Below are positions 1 through 12,100 of a DNA stretch of 64,000 nt, piece after piece. How positions within the stretch are numbered: position 1 is the stretch's first letter; each line of letters opens with the position of its first letter. Origin of the DNA: Brachypodius melanocephalos (lineage: Eukaryota; Chordata; Aves; Passeriformes; Pycnonotidae); assembly GCA_013398615.1 (NCBI GenBank), contig VZSR01000520.1:36454872-36518871 (forward strand), given 5' to 3'. The notes beneath the pieces are model-generated. The model searched no databases and was not told the DNA's origin. It was given only the letters and a program-made list of their open reading frames with translations. A program made the translations under genes and the position numbers.

Positions 1-1560
1 GGAATTGTTGCTGCTGGGATTTGCTCTCAGGCTGCTTGGTAACTTCTGGCTGCAGAGCTGGGAAGTGGGGAAGGCAGCAAGTGGGCGAGCTTTGCGAGAG
101 CTGCCTGTGATAAGCGTGAGGCAACAGACTCCCTTTTCTTCCTGTGCCCTGTCCTCGAAAATACTGCTTGTGCGAGGTAATAATAAACCAGTTAATGTGG
201 TTCGATGGGCAAAGGGATGCCTAATTCCATGTAGATTTCAGCAATGTGCTGAATATTGTCACAGCTGACTTGAATTCGGAGATTGTTATTTTAACCCTTT
301 ACTCATTTCTGTGCTGAGATTTACATATAAGGAGTTAATCTAAGAGAAATGGTTGCATCTTGTCTAGAAATTTGTGTGTGTATATATATGTATTTGTATT
401 ATCCATATTTGTGGGGAGAAAAAAAAGACCACATAGGATGTGTGTGGAACAACCTTTTGCAGGTCTTTCTAACAGATTCTAGTCCTTTCACATTAAAAAG
501 ATCAAACCAGGGAGTTTTAACCAGAAACATTATTTTGATTAAAAAAATATTTCAAGAACAACACTTTCTAGCTTGTCTTGATAATTATCTTTATTTTATT
601 ATTTGTAAAAAATACCTACATAGATATCTAAGTTGGAACATTATTAAAATGAGAAAAAGTTAGGAATTAAATGAGATGCTTTATACACATGTGCAGCAAT
701 AGTTCAGGCAGACTGCAAGATTCCGTTATTATAGACACTTCAGAGGTACGTATGTGCACACACTCACTTGCTCATTAGAAATATTGCATTTATATTTCAT
801 GCGATTTCTATTGTCTTCTGAAACATTTATATTTATATGCTAGAAAAATATGAACAGAATGGCATACAGCACTATTTAAAAATATTTAAATATGCCAATG
901 GACCTCTCCTGGGTCTTTACTTTGCAGCTTCTCTAACTGGTAAATCAACAGGGATTTTTTCAGCATGCACTTGTAGGATTTGAACATATTTCTCTACTGG
1001 AAAAGTTATTTCATGGAAATAAAAATCTGAAGATAGCTGCACCTTTTTATCCAGTGCTGGGTTTTAAAGAACTTAATAGCCTCTCAGTATTTTTAATGCC
1101 TGTGATATTACACAGCTAACAAATAATTTCAGAATTCAGTTACCACAATTAGGAATTTGAAGCAGGTGGCTCAATAATGGGGCTTTTTCATTTCATTTAT
1201 TAGAAGGGGGAGGAAAAAGCCCAGCAACGCAGAGCTTCATTTATTTTCATCAGCTCCACAGTAAGAGCATGGCAATTTGCAACACCAGAATCATTTCAAG
1301 TACAGCTTTGCATACATCATTCATTTCTTTAGTTTTAAAAGCTTCTTATCGCTCAACCAAAATTTGAAAAGATAATTTCCTGTCTAAAGTCCAATCTGGT
1401 CTGAGCATCCTGGCTGCTTTTTAACACTATGTTGGCTTTCTTGGTAAGCAGATGGAGTGCCGGTGTTACTGCTGCGTGACCCCCAGGTGAGTGTGACTTT
1501 GCCCGTGTGTGCCTGTGCGTAACACATCCGCAAGCCAGAGCTGTGCGTGACATCCAATTT
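1..1560. other. 5' flanking DNA, no gene seen
   Basis: AT-rich DNA with no exon-like open frame bounded by good splice sites. It contains a short TG/TA run near 373-395 and scattered A/T runs. Nothing here resembles a coding exon of the gene expected upstream of VRK1 (PAPOLA in human; synteny is recalled, not seen). Confidence 0.5.
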
Positions 1561-1599
1561 CCAGCTCGAAGTTCGCCTCACCTTCCCGTTCGCTGGGAA

Positions 1600-1880
1600 G
1601 AGAGTTTAATTTAATTTCGCCGCAGTCCCGAGGCCGGCAGCGGGAGCAGCACGCTCCCAGCAGGAGGATGCCGTGTTTGCAGCCCGGCCGCACGCAGGGC
1701 AGCGCTCGGCACGGCTGCGGCAGGCTCCATCCTCTTCATCGCGCTGCTCCTTACACCGTGCCCTGTGTGTGCGGATATGGGGGTTCGCACGTCGCACAGA
1801 GCCCCGCTGCCTCTCAGGGAACGCCGCTCCCGACTCGCCCTCGGCCCCGGAGTCACTTTGTTGGCTTCTCCACTAACACG
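1600..1880. promoter_or_regulatory. Small isolated CpG-rich patch
   Basis: About 280 bases of GC-rich, CpG-dense sequence stand out from AT-rich surroundings, with many CG dinucleotides between 1618 and 1855. This is typical of a CpG-island promoter or a methylation-free regulatory element. A consensus-quality splice donor (CAG|GTGAGT, GT at 1487-1488) lies just upstream on the + strand, so a non-coding transcript could start or splice nearby. No convincing ORF accompanies it. It could also be a GC-rich repeat fragment. Confidence 0.4.
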
Positions 1881-2887
1881 GTGTGTTTATGCTGCTTTGA
1901 GAACAAAAAAGCTCTGTTCTCGTGCCGGAATAAAGGAGTTTCACACTGCGTGAAGGTGCATCGATTCCTGCATTTATCGTGAGGGGTCGGGGCACGAAGG
2001 AAATGTGGTAATAGTCTAAGACCAGGTGACAGGTCTTACCGCGCAAATAGCAGGTTGCTCAGGTTTAAGCAAAACAGAGGCCCTAAAGTGACCCCAGGCA
2101 CCGCCAGTGGTGGGATTTGCACCCTCAGAATGTCTCACAATTTAGACATCAATTCAATGCTTCAACCACAACTGCAGTTGCAGAGCATGAGTGGGCTATT
2201 GCTGTCCACTGTCCTTTTAAGAACATGCAGCCCCTTCTATCCACAGGAATTGCCATTAGAAACCTCCCTCTGGTTCAAAATACAGGCAGAAACTTTGTTT
2301 GGAAGCAATCTCTCTGAAGACTTTGAAGCCCCCCTGCATTATACCATGGGCCCTGTGAAGCTGAACCAGCTTGTGTTTGCTACTGGGCTGAGTGCCCAAC
2401 AAAGAGCCCCTTACCATGGCAGAGAGAATCTGTTACACATGATACCATATTAAGCAATTAACAGGGTTGTGGGGCTGAGCCTAGTGCCTTTCCTCTGCAG
2501 TTTAATCATTTCTCTGTTTGCAAGGTTTCTAGCAAATAAGACATACATGTTCCTTGCATTAGCACATCAACAGTGTCTATGGGAGAGGCAGAGACACAAC
2601 GTGCACTGCTGATCTGCTCAGGAACAGGGTCATATTGGGCAATACTAATCAGAGGAGGTGCAGCTTCTCAGCTGACTGCTCCTGTTCTGATTGCACAGTC
2701 AGCTGCCTGCAGACAGGATGCCTTCCTGGTAAGACCTCGTCCAAACATGTTCAGCTCCATGTGGAAATTTTGCAATTCTTTGTATGAATATGTACTTGAC
2801 AGTAAGCATTACTGAAAAGATTCTCCTTTTGCCCAGGTGTTACTGCTTCCAAACCCGGTAAGGAATACTGGTGATAATTTAAAATTT

Positions 2888-2922
2888 AAAAAAAAAGAAA
2901 AAGAAAAAAAAAAGAAAAAAGA
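2888..2922. repeat. A-rich simple repeat
   Basis: A run of A interrupted by single G residues, of low-complexity GAAAAA type. It could be the decayed tail of a retroposed copy, but no body is recognisable upstream. Confidence 0.7.
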
Positions 2923-5381
2923 CATGATTCTTAGCCCTTAGAAGCTCTCTTCTGCAGAGGCACGGGAGGGCTACCTGGCTGCACAGGCACAGCCTTCAGC
3001 AGCCTCAACACAGCTCCACCTACCCTTGCAGTAGGAGGGTGCCTCAGCCCCAGTCTGAGATTCTGCAGCCCCAGGCAGCAGTTTCCTGCCCTTGGATCTC
3101 CTCCATGCAGCCACTCCTCCCACTGCTGGCACAGCTATCTGCTCTTTGACAGAAGCTCAACAACCCTGTGTAAAGTTGTCCTTTCCCACGCTGGAGAGAA
3201 CAGGAACTCCCTGATGACTGAATCACTTTAGATTGACACGGTCCACAGTTAACATCACCCCAGGATATTGTATGTTACTTCAGTGTAGTTCACTGCAATA
3301 CTCGGGGTAATGGTAGGATTCCACTGAAATGGGAAATGTGCAACTATGAAACTTGGAGACTGGATCAATCCATTTACATTAAGGTATCTATGAATACCTT
3401 ATATGCTGAATAACCAGAATAAAGTGAATTAACATGAAGAGGCAAACTCTGTAAACTCACTCTGTGGACAGCCCACACAAAGAGGTAAATAGGGAGCCTC
3501 AGATAGGGAAAGATGCTGTAGAGGATGAAGGAAGACTGTGCAGTGAGTAGAGCACTACTGCAGAAGGAATGAACACTACAGACTTGAGCCCCAGTCTGAA
3601 GGAAATATTGAAGTACCCCAGGCCTTTCATTCCCCATGTATAAATGGAGATGATTTTATCAGTCATCTAATGAAATGATTTCTGAGTATAACTGAAACAG
3701 GGAGATATGTGTCTAAAGATGAATGGACAAATGGTTTACACTCTCGTCCTGCCCACCTGCTGCAGAACACAGCTAAGCCTACTACAACGGTGTTATTTGT
3801 GAAGCATAGGAACTGCTGGTCAAAAAAAAAAAAAAAACCCAGTGAAAAATGCAATGACAGCAGTAATGAAGGCAGCTTTCATATATGCACAACAGTTCAT
3901 ATTTCCAACTAGCCAACAAATACTTCAAGAAGATGTAGCTATGATACTTTATGGCAGACAAAAACTTGAAATCCTGATGTGATCTATGCTACTCTTCCAA
4001 ACACTGGTTACCTCAGTGAAACAGAGATCGAGATTCTACATTGTGACATGGAGTCAACCTGCTCCATCATCTGGACATTGCTTACCTTAGAAAGGGAAAC
4101 ATTGACTAGTGCTTAGTTTGTTTCCAGAAGAGAACACTTTTCATTCTTTATGACAACCTAAAGTAGCTGCAGCCAGATTCTGCAATGATCTATTTGACAG
4201 TAGGGAGTCCCATGAAGTCTACAATAGTTCTTATTGACTTACTACAATAGTTCTTACTGTTGTGTCATAAATTTTACTAGAATGATAGAAGGCTCACACT
4301 GCTTTTGTGATCAGTGAAGTATTTCCTTATTAACCAGGGACACCAGTCCTGTCCTTTCTGAAGTTAGTGAGAAATAATATTGCTTCTTGTATATATTTTC
4401 ATACAGCCTTACTACTGCTTCCAGTGCATCAGTAATGAGTTAAATATTGGCATTAAAATAGTTTACTTTTGTTGGATGGTTTGTTGGTTGCTAGAACCCA
4501 GAATGTCATTTCTGGCTATTCTTCTGTTGTTATTCTTTCCCTTCAAAATTTAGGAAGAGGAATGTTGTTATGGCCTTAAATTTATCACTAAAAGCTGATG
4601 AATGTTGGTGCAATGAAAAGAGGCTGGTTTTATTTAGGCATACAGAAATTGATATCTAATTAAATTTTGAAATGAAATGTTAAAACCAGTGGGTGACAGA
4701 CTGTCTGTAGGCGTGTCCCCTGAGGTGCTCCCTATTTTATTTGTTAATGATCTTTCTTCATTGCACACTAAGCCAAGCTCTACCAACTACAGCTATAGCA
4801 CCATTATTCAGCATTTAATTTCTTACAATCTTAAAAAATTTAAAAATAATTTAAAAATCCACACTATATTTAATTAGTTGCTCATTTAAGCGCTCAATAG
4901 TTGGTTCTCTCCTGTGTACAGATACCTATCTCGACCTATTTCAAATACTAAAGTATTGTTTTGCAATCACAAGATTCTGGCATTGTCAAAAGTGAGGTGA
5001 TATGGGGTTAATTAATGAACTAAAACTGATATGACAAGAATATGCAAGTGACCAAAGACTGAGATCTGATTTTAACTATTTTACCTGGAAAAGCATAGAT
5101 GTGTAAAGGAATGGCTTGAGGGCAGATATGCAGTCTCAAGCCAGAATTTTAAACATTTACTTTTTGGAATTTTTAAATTTTTTTCTTTCTTTTTTTTTCC
5201 CCCTATCTCCCTTCTCTACTAAATCAATGTCAAGACAATACTTCTGTCTGATCTTAAACAAATAGAAATGTTCATTACCTTTCAGTCTTTGCAGTTATCA
5301 CTAAAAAGATATTTGATATTTTCTTGTTGCATATTTTTGTGTTTGTTTGCTTGAGTTTTTTGAGGGGGAGGAGGGTGTTGC

Positions 5382-5423
5382 TTTTTTGTTTTTGTTTTTG
5401 TTTTTGTTTTTGTTTTTTTTTTG
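5382..5423. repeat. (TTTTTG)n simple repeat
   Basis: About six units of TTTTTG followed by a longer T run. On the minus strand this reads as an (AAAAAC)n tail. Confidence 0.85.
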
Positions 5424-6143
5424 TCATCACTGATACATCTCTGATATAAAGAAAGGCACTGGAGAAATGCACTAACAAGTACATGCAGTAGTCTTTTCAG
5501 CCTGTGCCACTGGATGGCTCAATGTGTCACGAAAGAAATCTCTGTTAGCAGTATAAGTTAAATCCAGTTATTCAGTTTGTGAAGAAGCTACTTCTCAAGG
5601 AGGATCTGAATACAGTTTGCTAAAGGTATGAAGATCAGAGCAGCCATGGTGGTCATGTTATTGCAATCTGTGAAGCTTCCCTTATCTACAATTCTGTTAA
5701 TACCATTTTCAAAACCTCCCGTAAAAGATAGGTATAAATTCTTCTCCACGGACAGCAAAAATGGCTTTGGGCAGCTGAGTTTGCTTTTTGATACTAAGGA
5801 ATCAAGAACAGTAGGTAAACATTAACTTGGTGGCTCAAAATTTGCCTATGCATGGACTTGGTGAGAAATGTTATGGCAGTTCCTTATCACTGGCTTAAAA
5901 AGGGGCAAAGTTAGGTATATGTTGGAGCATGTGTCTGTGTGTGAAATTAAACCATAAAGTAGGGACACACTTCAGAATTTGCCCCTGCTTTGACAAACTC
6001 TAACAGTTTGCTGCTCTTCAGCCTGCAATACCGACTTCAAAACAGATAGATAGGGCTATTTTTGTTATTTGTGCCCTGTTTTTCTCTAGGAAATGTACTG
6101 AAACAATGAAACTCTTTGCAGTTGCTTACATAAGTTGGCAATC

Positions 6144-6162
6144 TTTTTTTTTTTTTTTTTTT
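6144..6162. repeat. Poly-T tract
   Basis: Nineteen consecutive T residues. No adjacent retroposed body was recognised. Confidence 0.85.
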
Positions 6163-9100
6163 ACCAGTCTTGATACAGGTCAATAGCTCAAATACAGCCC
6201 AAGATTAGAAAGTAAAACTACCCATGTTTCAGGTCCCTGAGCTGTCTGGTCCTATGTGTTTTGGTTAGTAATGATGGCAGGAAAAAGAAACCAAACTCAC
6301 TCTTTCCTGTCCTCTGCTGTGGATCTTGAAAAACATGATGCAGCTTGTTAATAATGCAAGCCTTTATTTAAGATATAGCTTGCTGTACCAGCCTGAAATT
6401 TCAACTCCTCTTTGAATGATGATGTATTAAATTGTCTGCATTATAAATACACTTTTGGAGCTGCTCTGTTTTTTGTGATAACTGTGTTGTACTGTGAGTC
6501 ATAAAGGTTATAAAACAGATACAATAGACTATATTCTGCCACAGAGGTGGCATAGTTCAGCATGACTGAGTCACAGCTCTGAAGAGAGACAGCACTGATT
6601 TTTATGCAGGGTATTGCAAGTCAAGCCTGAAGTGCATTGGCAGAGCTGCATTGTAGCAGGCAAAAAGCTGCTCCTTAATACATACCTAATTTTACTTGTA
6701 CAATTCACATTTTTCCAGATACTCATCATATAACATTCTAAACTACATTTTGATGCAAGTGACCCAGGATCATTTCAAGCAGTGAGAAGGGAACAAGTAA
6801 AATTCTGAACCATTATAAATGGTCAACTTGGCAGGTGCCAAGAGCACCATGTGTGACTGTACTAAACAAACTTGCCTGGGAAGCTTGAAGTTGGCAAGTA
6901 TCTTCTACCTGCTGCCTTGTCTGCTTCAGTTTCCCTCTTTCCTCAGCTGGAAAAATCTTATTTACTAGAGTAGTGGAGATCTCTGCAAGAGTCATGTTTT
7001 CTTTTTCCTCCTCCTGCCTCTGCTTGTCCTTTGCCTTACAATCTGTGCCGATTTGAAAAGGTTTTCCAGTTGGCCGTGTCTTCTCATCAGTAACTCCAGT
7101 TTTGTTCTCCTTGCCCTCTTCTGTCTGGACTCTCTGCCCTCTTGGTGTTTTATCTATTTCCCAGCACTTTTTGTGCCCAGAATACCAGGTGCAATTCTTT
7201 TCTCCTTGCCACCAGACCAAACTCCTCAGCTGCCCACTCCTACCTGCTGTCATCTCTGTCACTCATCTGTTAAATCCCCAGGCTTCTTTTATTCCTAGGC
7301 AAATGTCCCTTCTGGTTCTTTCTTGGAACATCTCCTATGGGTTTTCTGAATATCTCTGTGTGTATATTTCTCATTATAGTTTTGATTTTTTTGGTGTTAT
7401 TACCTCTGTTAGTATACAGTGGGGAACAAGACTATTTTAATACTCTATTTTGTTTATTAGTATCCTGAAATGTTTTGCAGCTCATTATTGATGTGAAATA
7501 TAAATTCAAAATGCATCAAAGGTGAATAAAACACTACTTGGCCAATAGTTTTTATGATTCATGTTCAATCCAGGATCATATTGCCCTGGTGCAAATGATG
7601 ACATAAGGGCAGATAGGTTGATTTGCATTACACTATGTTATTAATTTGAAAAAAACCCCTTCATCTAAAAATGGGGTTTCACAAGGAACTTTTCAGATGC
7701 TTTATAATAACCTGCATTCCTTACCTTATGTTTAGCTTTCCATTGGGGGAAAAATAAACCAACAACCTTGAGGCTGTGAATTAAATACGTCATTCTATGA
7801 AGCAAATTATCCATATGTCCTTTCAGTCTTTTATGCTTTCCATCTTTTGAGTGTTTAGTAACTAAAGATTATTATACATAATAAATTAGAATCTTAATCG
7901 GTCATAAAACTTCAAATACTTCTACCCAGAATATTATACCTGTAATGTGAATTAATTGTTCAAAACTGGCTTGTTTTAAAGATCAGATACAAATGTTTTT
8001 CAGGATATCTCTAGAAAGGTACACACCTACACATGCATATCTCTTCCTTCCATTCACCTTTGTGATTCTAGGATGATATAATAGTTTTGTTATTTCCAGC
8101 AGATGCTCTGGCAATTCAGAGATGTGACAAACAACATTTGCAGGAAAAGGTTATGTATCCTATCTGACCAATTGCATATAGAAATGGCAAACTTCCATGC
8201 ACATGATTTCCCCTTTCAATATTTTTTTTATGAGAAACATTCCCAAACATAGCTTTTCTCTCTTTCACATGACACAAAAATTGGTCATTAAAAAATTGCA
8301 TTTTGAGCTTAATCTAAGCAACAGGACAAAGATATCAGTGCTGAAGTGGTAGCAAGCGTATCTTTAGCTGTTTATATAGGACTATATTGTTTCTGGTCAT
8401 ATAGGTTATATTGTTTGGGGTTTTTAAAAATTTCTGGAACAGTTGTGTTTGTTTTTTGATGCCTGGGGTGTGAGTGCTGAATGCCATACCATGGGGTCTT
8501 GATTAAGAGTGAGAGGCAATGTAGAATCTATGTTGAATCGGTATTCCATGATAGCTGACTAGAGTAAGGGAGATATTCACCCCCAAACAAGTGCTTGAAT
8601 AACATTCTACACGAGCAGGAGAGAGAGACAGCATGTGCACTTTGGGATAATTCAGCTCTGTCTGCATGCAGGGTTGAACAAACAGCACCAATGATTTCAA
8701 GCCTGAGCCAGGCAGAACTGTCTCTCTGCTTAGAAGGCTATCTCATGCACAAACAATAAAAAGCCAAGTAAACAGCAAGCACTCAGGAAACATTTTCAAC
8801 TTTAAATAAATAACTTAATAAAAAGGGTAAACCACCTCATCAGGCAATCTACTCCTTTTAAAAGTAGTTGTACCCTCTCAAGTTTTTACAACTAGAAATG
8901 CAGGCAAAGCAGGCTCTATTTTGGGGCTCTGCAGAAAAATTATGTATTAAAAATATGCTGCTACCTTGATGATCATTCTCAAAAGGCTCTTTGAAAATGA
9001 AGGAAAAGCAAAGTTTTTTTGGTCAAGGAGATGGGACACAATTCTAAGAAATATTCAAGCATAAGTTATATAAAATTCATGAAGCTGGAATATTTACTCT

Positions 9101-12100
9101 TTTACCCATCAATTTTGACCCAGCTAAGTTACTTTCATCAGGAGAGATGGAATGCTTTACACTTATGGCCTTTCTAGCAGTCAATATTGTATTGACTGTA
9201 TTGCAGCCAATGCAGCCAGTGTGGTGATGAGATACTGTAGTTTTCACAAGCTTTCATTAGGTTTGCTATGAAATGCCATGTTCTCATATTAGTCATCCTC
9301 TCTGCTTTGTATCTTAGAAGATGCATTTCAAACTGTTTTTAAAGTACATTATTATTCAGCTGTTCACCAAAATAGACCAATATACATTATAATATGTTTA
9401 CAAGGTGGCAGTATTACAATTCAACAATTTAAAACTTACATTCCATCTGACATAGCTACAAAATTGTTTCAAATGGCTGTGTTTACTTTTTGGAGCAAGC
9501 AGTTCTAAATGAAAAGGTTGATGGCTTCAATTTGATTATTAGCAAGTAAAAGAACACTGATAGAAATATTGCAGTCAGTATGTTGATATTCCAGGGAGAA
9601 TGAAAAATGTTTAGTGGACAGTTTAGAATGCTGTCAGTTTACAGTGTCATAAAACCTGCTGAACTTGCTTCTTTATTTATATAATTGATGTAGGTTTAAT
9701 ACCATTTAAATATCTTCAAAGCCACATCATTACTGAAAAAAATTTAGCTCTTTCAACAATAGATGGTAAACACTTTCTTCCCAGTATGCTTCAATCAAAT
9801 ACGAGCTATAGGCAGCTGGAGAGGGACAAAGCTTAGCATCTCCTGTCAAAAAGCAGCCAGTCTGCAGGGGATGTGGAACTCCTCACCTCCACCATGAGAT
9901 GTGCAAGGTCATCTTTCATATGTGTGGATGGAGTCAGGTTCAAGTATGTGAAAGGAAAGAAGGTGGAGGAATGGAAGGAAAAGGAAGAAATTTAACCTAT
10001 TGTCCCAATAACAAATCCTAAAACAGAGATCCTATCAGATTCCACACAATTTTTCTTTGCCCTGGTAATTTCACTGTGGCAGAGTGAAACTGATTATCAT
10101 GTTTTCCTAGTTGCTACTACTATATTAATTAATTCAATGCTTTCAGCAGATGTCTGCACAAAAATACAGCAACTCAACTTGAAAAAACAGATCTTAAAAA
10201 CAGGGGTCTTAGGAGGTGAGATAATACTCAAGTAAAACAGTAGTTCTCTGAATAACAGGGCCAGTGCCTGCGATATGGAAAATAAGCAAATGAGACCCCG
10301 AGGACAGAAAGAAGATGGAGAGAAGGAGCAGAGTTACAGTGTGTCTCCTGAAGTCGAGGTTGGAAAAGTGCTGAGATTGTGTCTGAAGCTACATGTGTGT
10401 TTCTGCAGCTCCTTAAAAGCCTTTAACTCTTAAATGAAAAATGTGTTTGCAATTTTCCCCACCTACCATTGGAAAGAAAGCAATTATTAATTTATTATCA
10501 GACAAGAAGTTGTCCTAAGTTATCTAAGCACATTTGCATCAAGTTATTCTAGTGGAATACCTGTCTACAAACATCCAAACAGGTGGCCCTTAAAGAAAAG
10601 GGCACTGGTCACACAGAAGATCCCTGCACTAACAGGGGAAAAGGCAGCACTGTCAGTGGGACTGCAAACATCCACCATCCCCACCTGCCTTCCTGTAGCC
10701 AGAGGAGACTCTCCTGTCTCCCTTCCATTCATCCTGAGCCTGTGCTCCTGCCAGCACATGTGACAACCATTGCCAATTGTGACAGTTGTTTTCATGAAGG
10801 GGGACATCTGTCTACATAAAATCAGGCTGGGGTCTGCAAACTCATTCACAGAGGACATGAAATAGTCATCAGGTGGTAAAAATTACCTTCTTGGTTAAAA
10901 CACAAACTGCTGTCCCAAAAGTGAGAAAGACTATCTGACTAATGCTCACCTGAGCCAGGCAGAAGTTTGTAACATATGTGTTCAGGCAAATCCTTGTAAT
11001 TGCTGACAGATGGATCTCCATCTAAAGAGCCTGCCGCCTCTACTTGCATCTCTCATGTTTTGAAATGTTAACAATAAAAATCCCCTTCTCCACCATACAT
11101 CAAAAAACAGGAACATGAAATTCTTGAAAAAGCTATCAGTATACACTGCAGATATCAATGAGCTGTTTGCCAATGCCAATGAAACCCAATGGCCCATTGG
11201 CTTTGTGGCTTTTCATAGATGGGGTTGTCTCAGAGGAATATTGACATCAGGCCAAGTCTCCCCTAGGCCTCCCCTTTCTCCTCTCATTGTTTCTCTAAAC
11301 CTTTTGCTGTAAGCCTAAAAGAAAAAAAGCTGTCCATACAGTTGGTTCCAATTGAGAAAATTAAAGCTATATATTTTTAAGCAAAAATAAAAATGACACA
11401 GACAACATTTAAACATTTAAAGCACAAGAACAGTGAATGGGCAGGCAGTTATATTAACTCTTGACAATCTACCTTATGCAACACATTTCCAGGGTAAATG
11501 AATTAGCAGTTCAGTGTTTCTTTAATTTCTGCACAGAAACATCATTTTTTTTTGGGTCAGATCACATTTTGTAACACAATATCAATCTTGCCATACCCAT
11601 GTTCTAGACGGGCTGTAGGGACTCTGCTGTAATTATGTCAAAAAATGAAATATTTCAAAATCTGATTGACAGCTTGATTACAATAATGCATCTGATTAAA
11701 TTCAGGGTGTGCTGGTGTAATGAAGGAGGGAATGTCAGTGGTAATTAACTGTATTTTTGCTAAATTTTGTTGAGCATTTCTTGCTCTTAGGTTGTGGTAC
11801 ATTGAAACCAATGAGACACCTAGTGGTAGCATTTTTTGAGTTTCTTAGTGCCATTAGAGATTGGGGAAAACCAGCTCTTATGCAAATCATATATTTTGTT
11901 ACATGTCATGTAAATTTTACGTAGATAAGCATGGTCATGAACACCAACACCGTGCAGTACAGTGGCATGACAGGATCCTTCCATGCAATGCTCAAGTATA
12001 GAATAGCAGTTCTCTAAGTAGTTTTTCTTCTCCTGACAGATACTTCTGTATAATAAAGCTTGCCAGAAGACAGACAAGTATGAATTATAATGAATTGCAG

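Noticed and set aside
2100..2145. tRNA T-arm-like sequence (GTGGTGGGATTTGCACC)
   Set aside because: No acceptor stem, anticodon arm or B-box consensus could be fitted; not a tRNA gene.
2055..2453. 132-codon frame downstream of the CpG patch
   Set aside because: It begins at TTG rather than ATG, has no splice or polyadenylation context and no recognisable motif.
8702..10964. 16-base direct repeat (CCTGAGCCAGGCAGAA) at 8702 and 10949
   Set aside because: No extended similarity around the two copies; likely chance or a tiny repeat relic.
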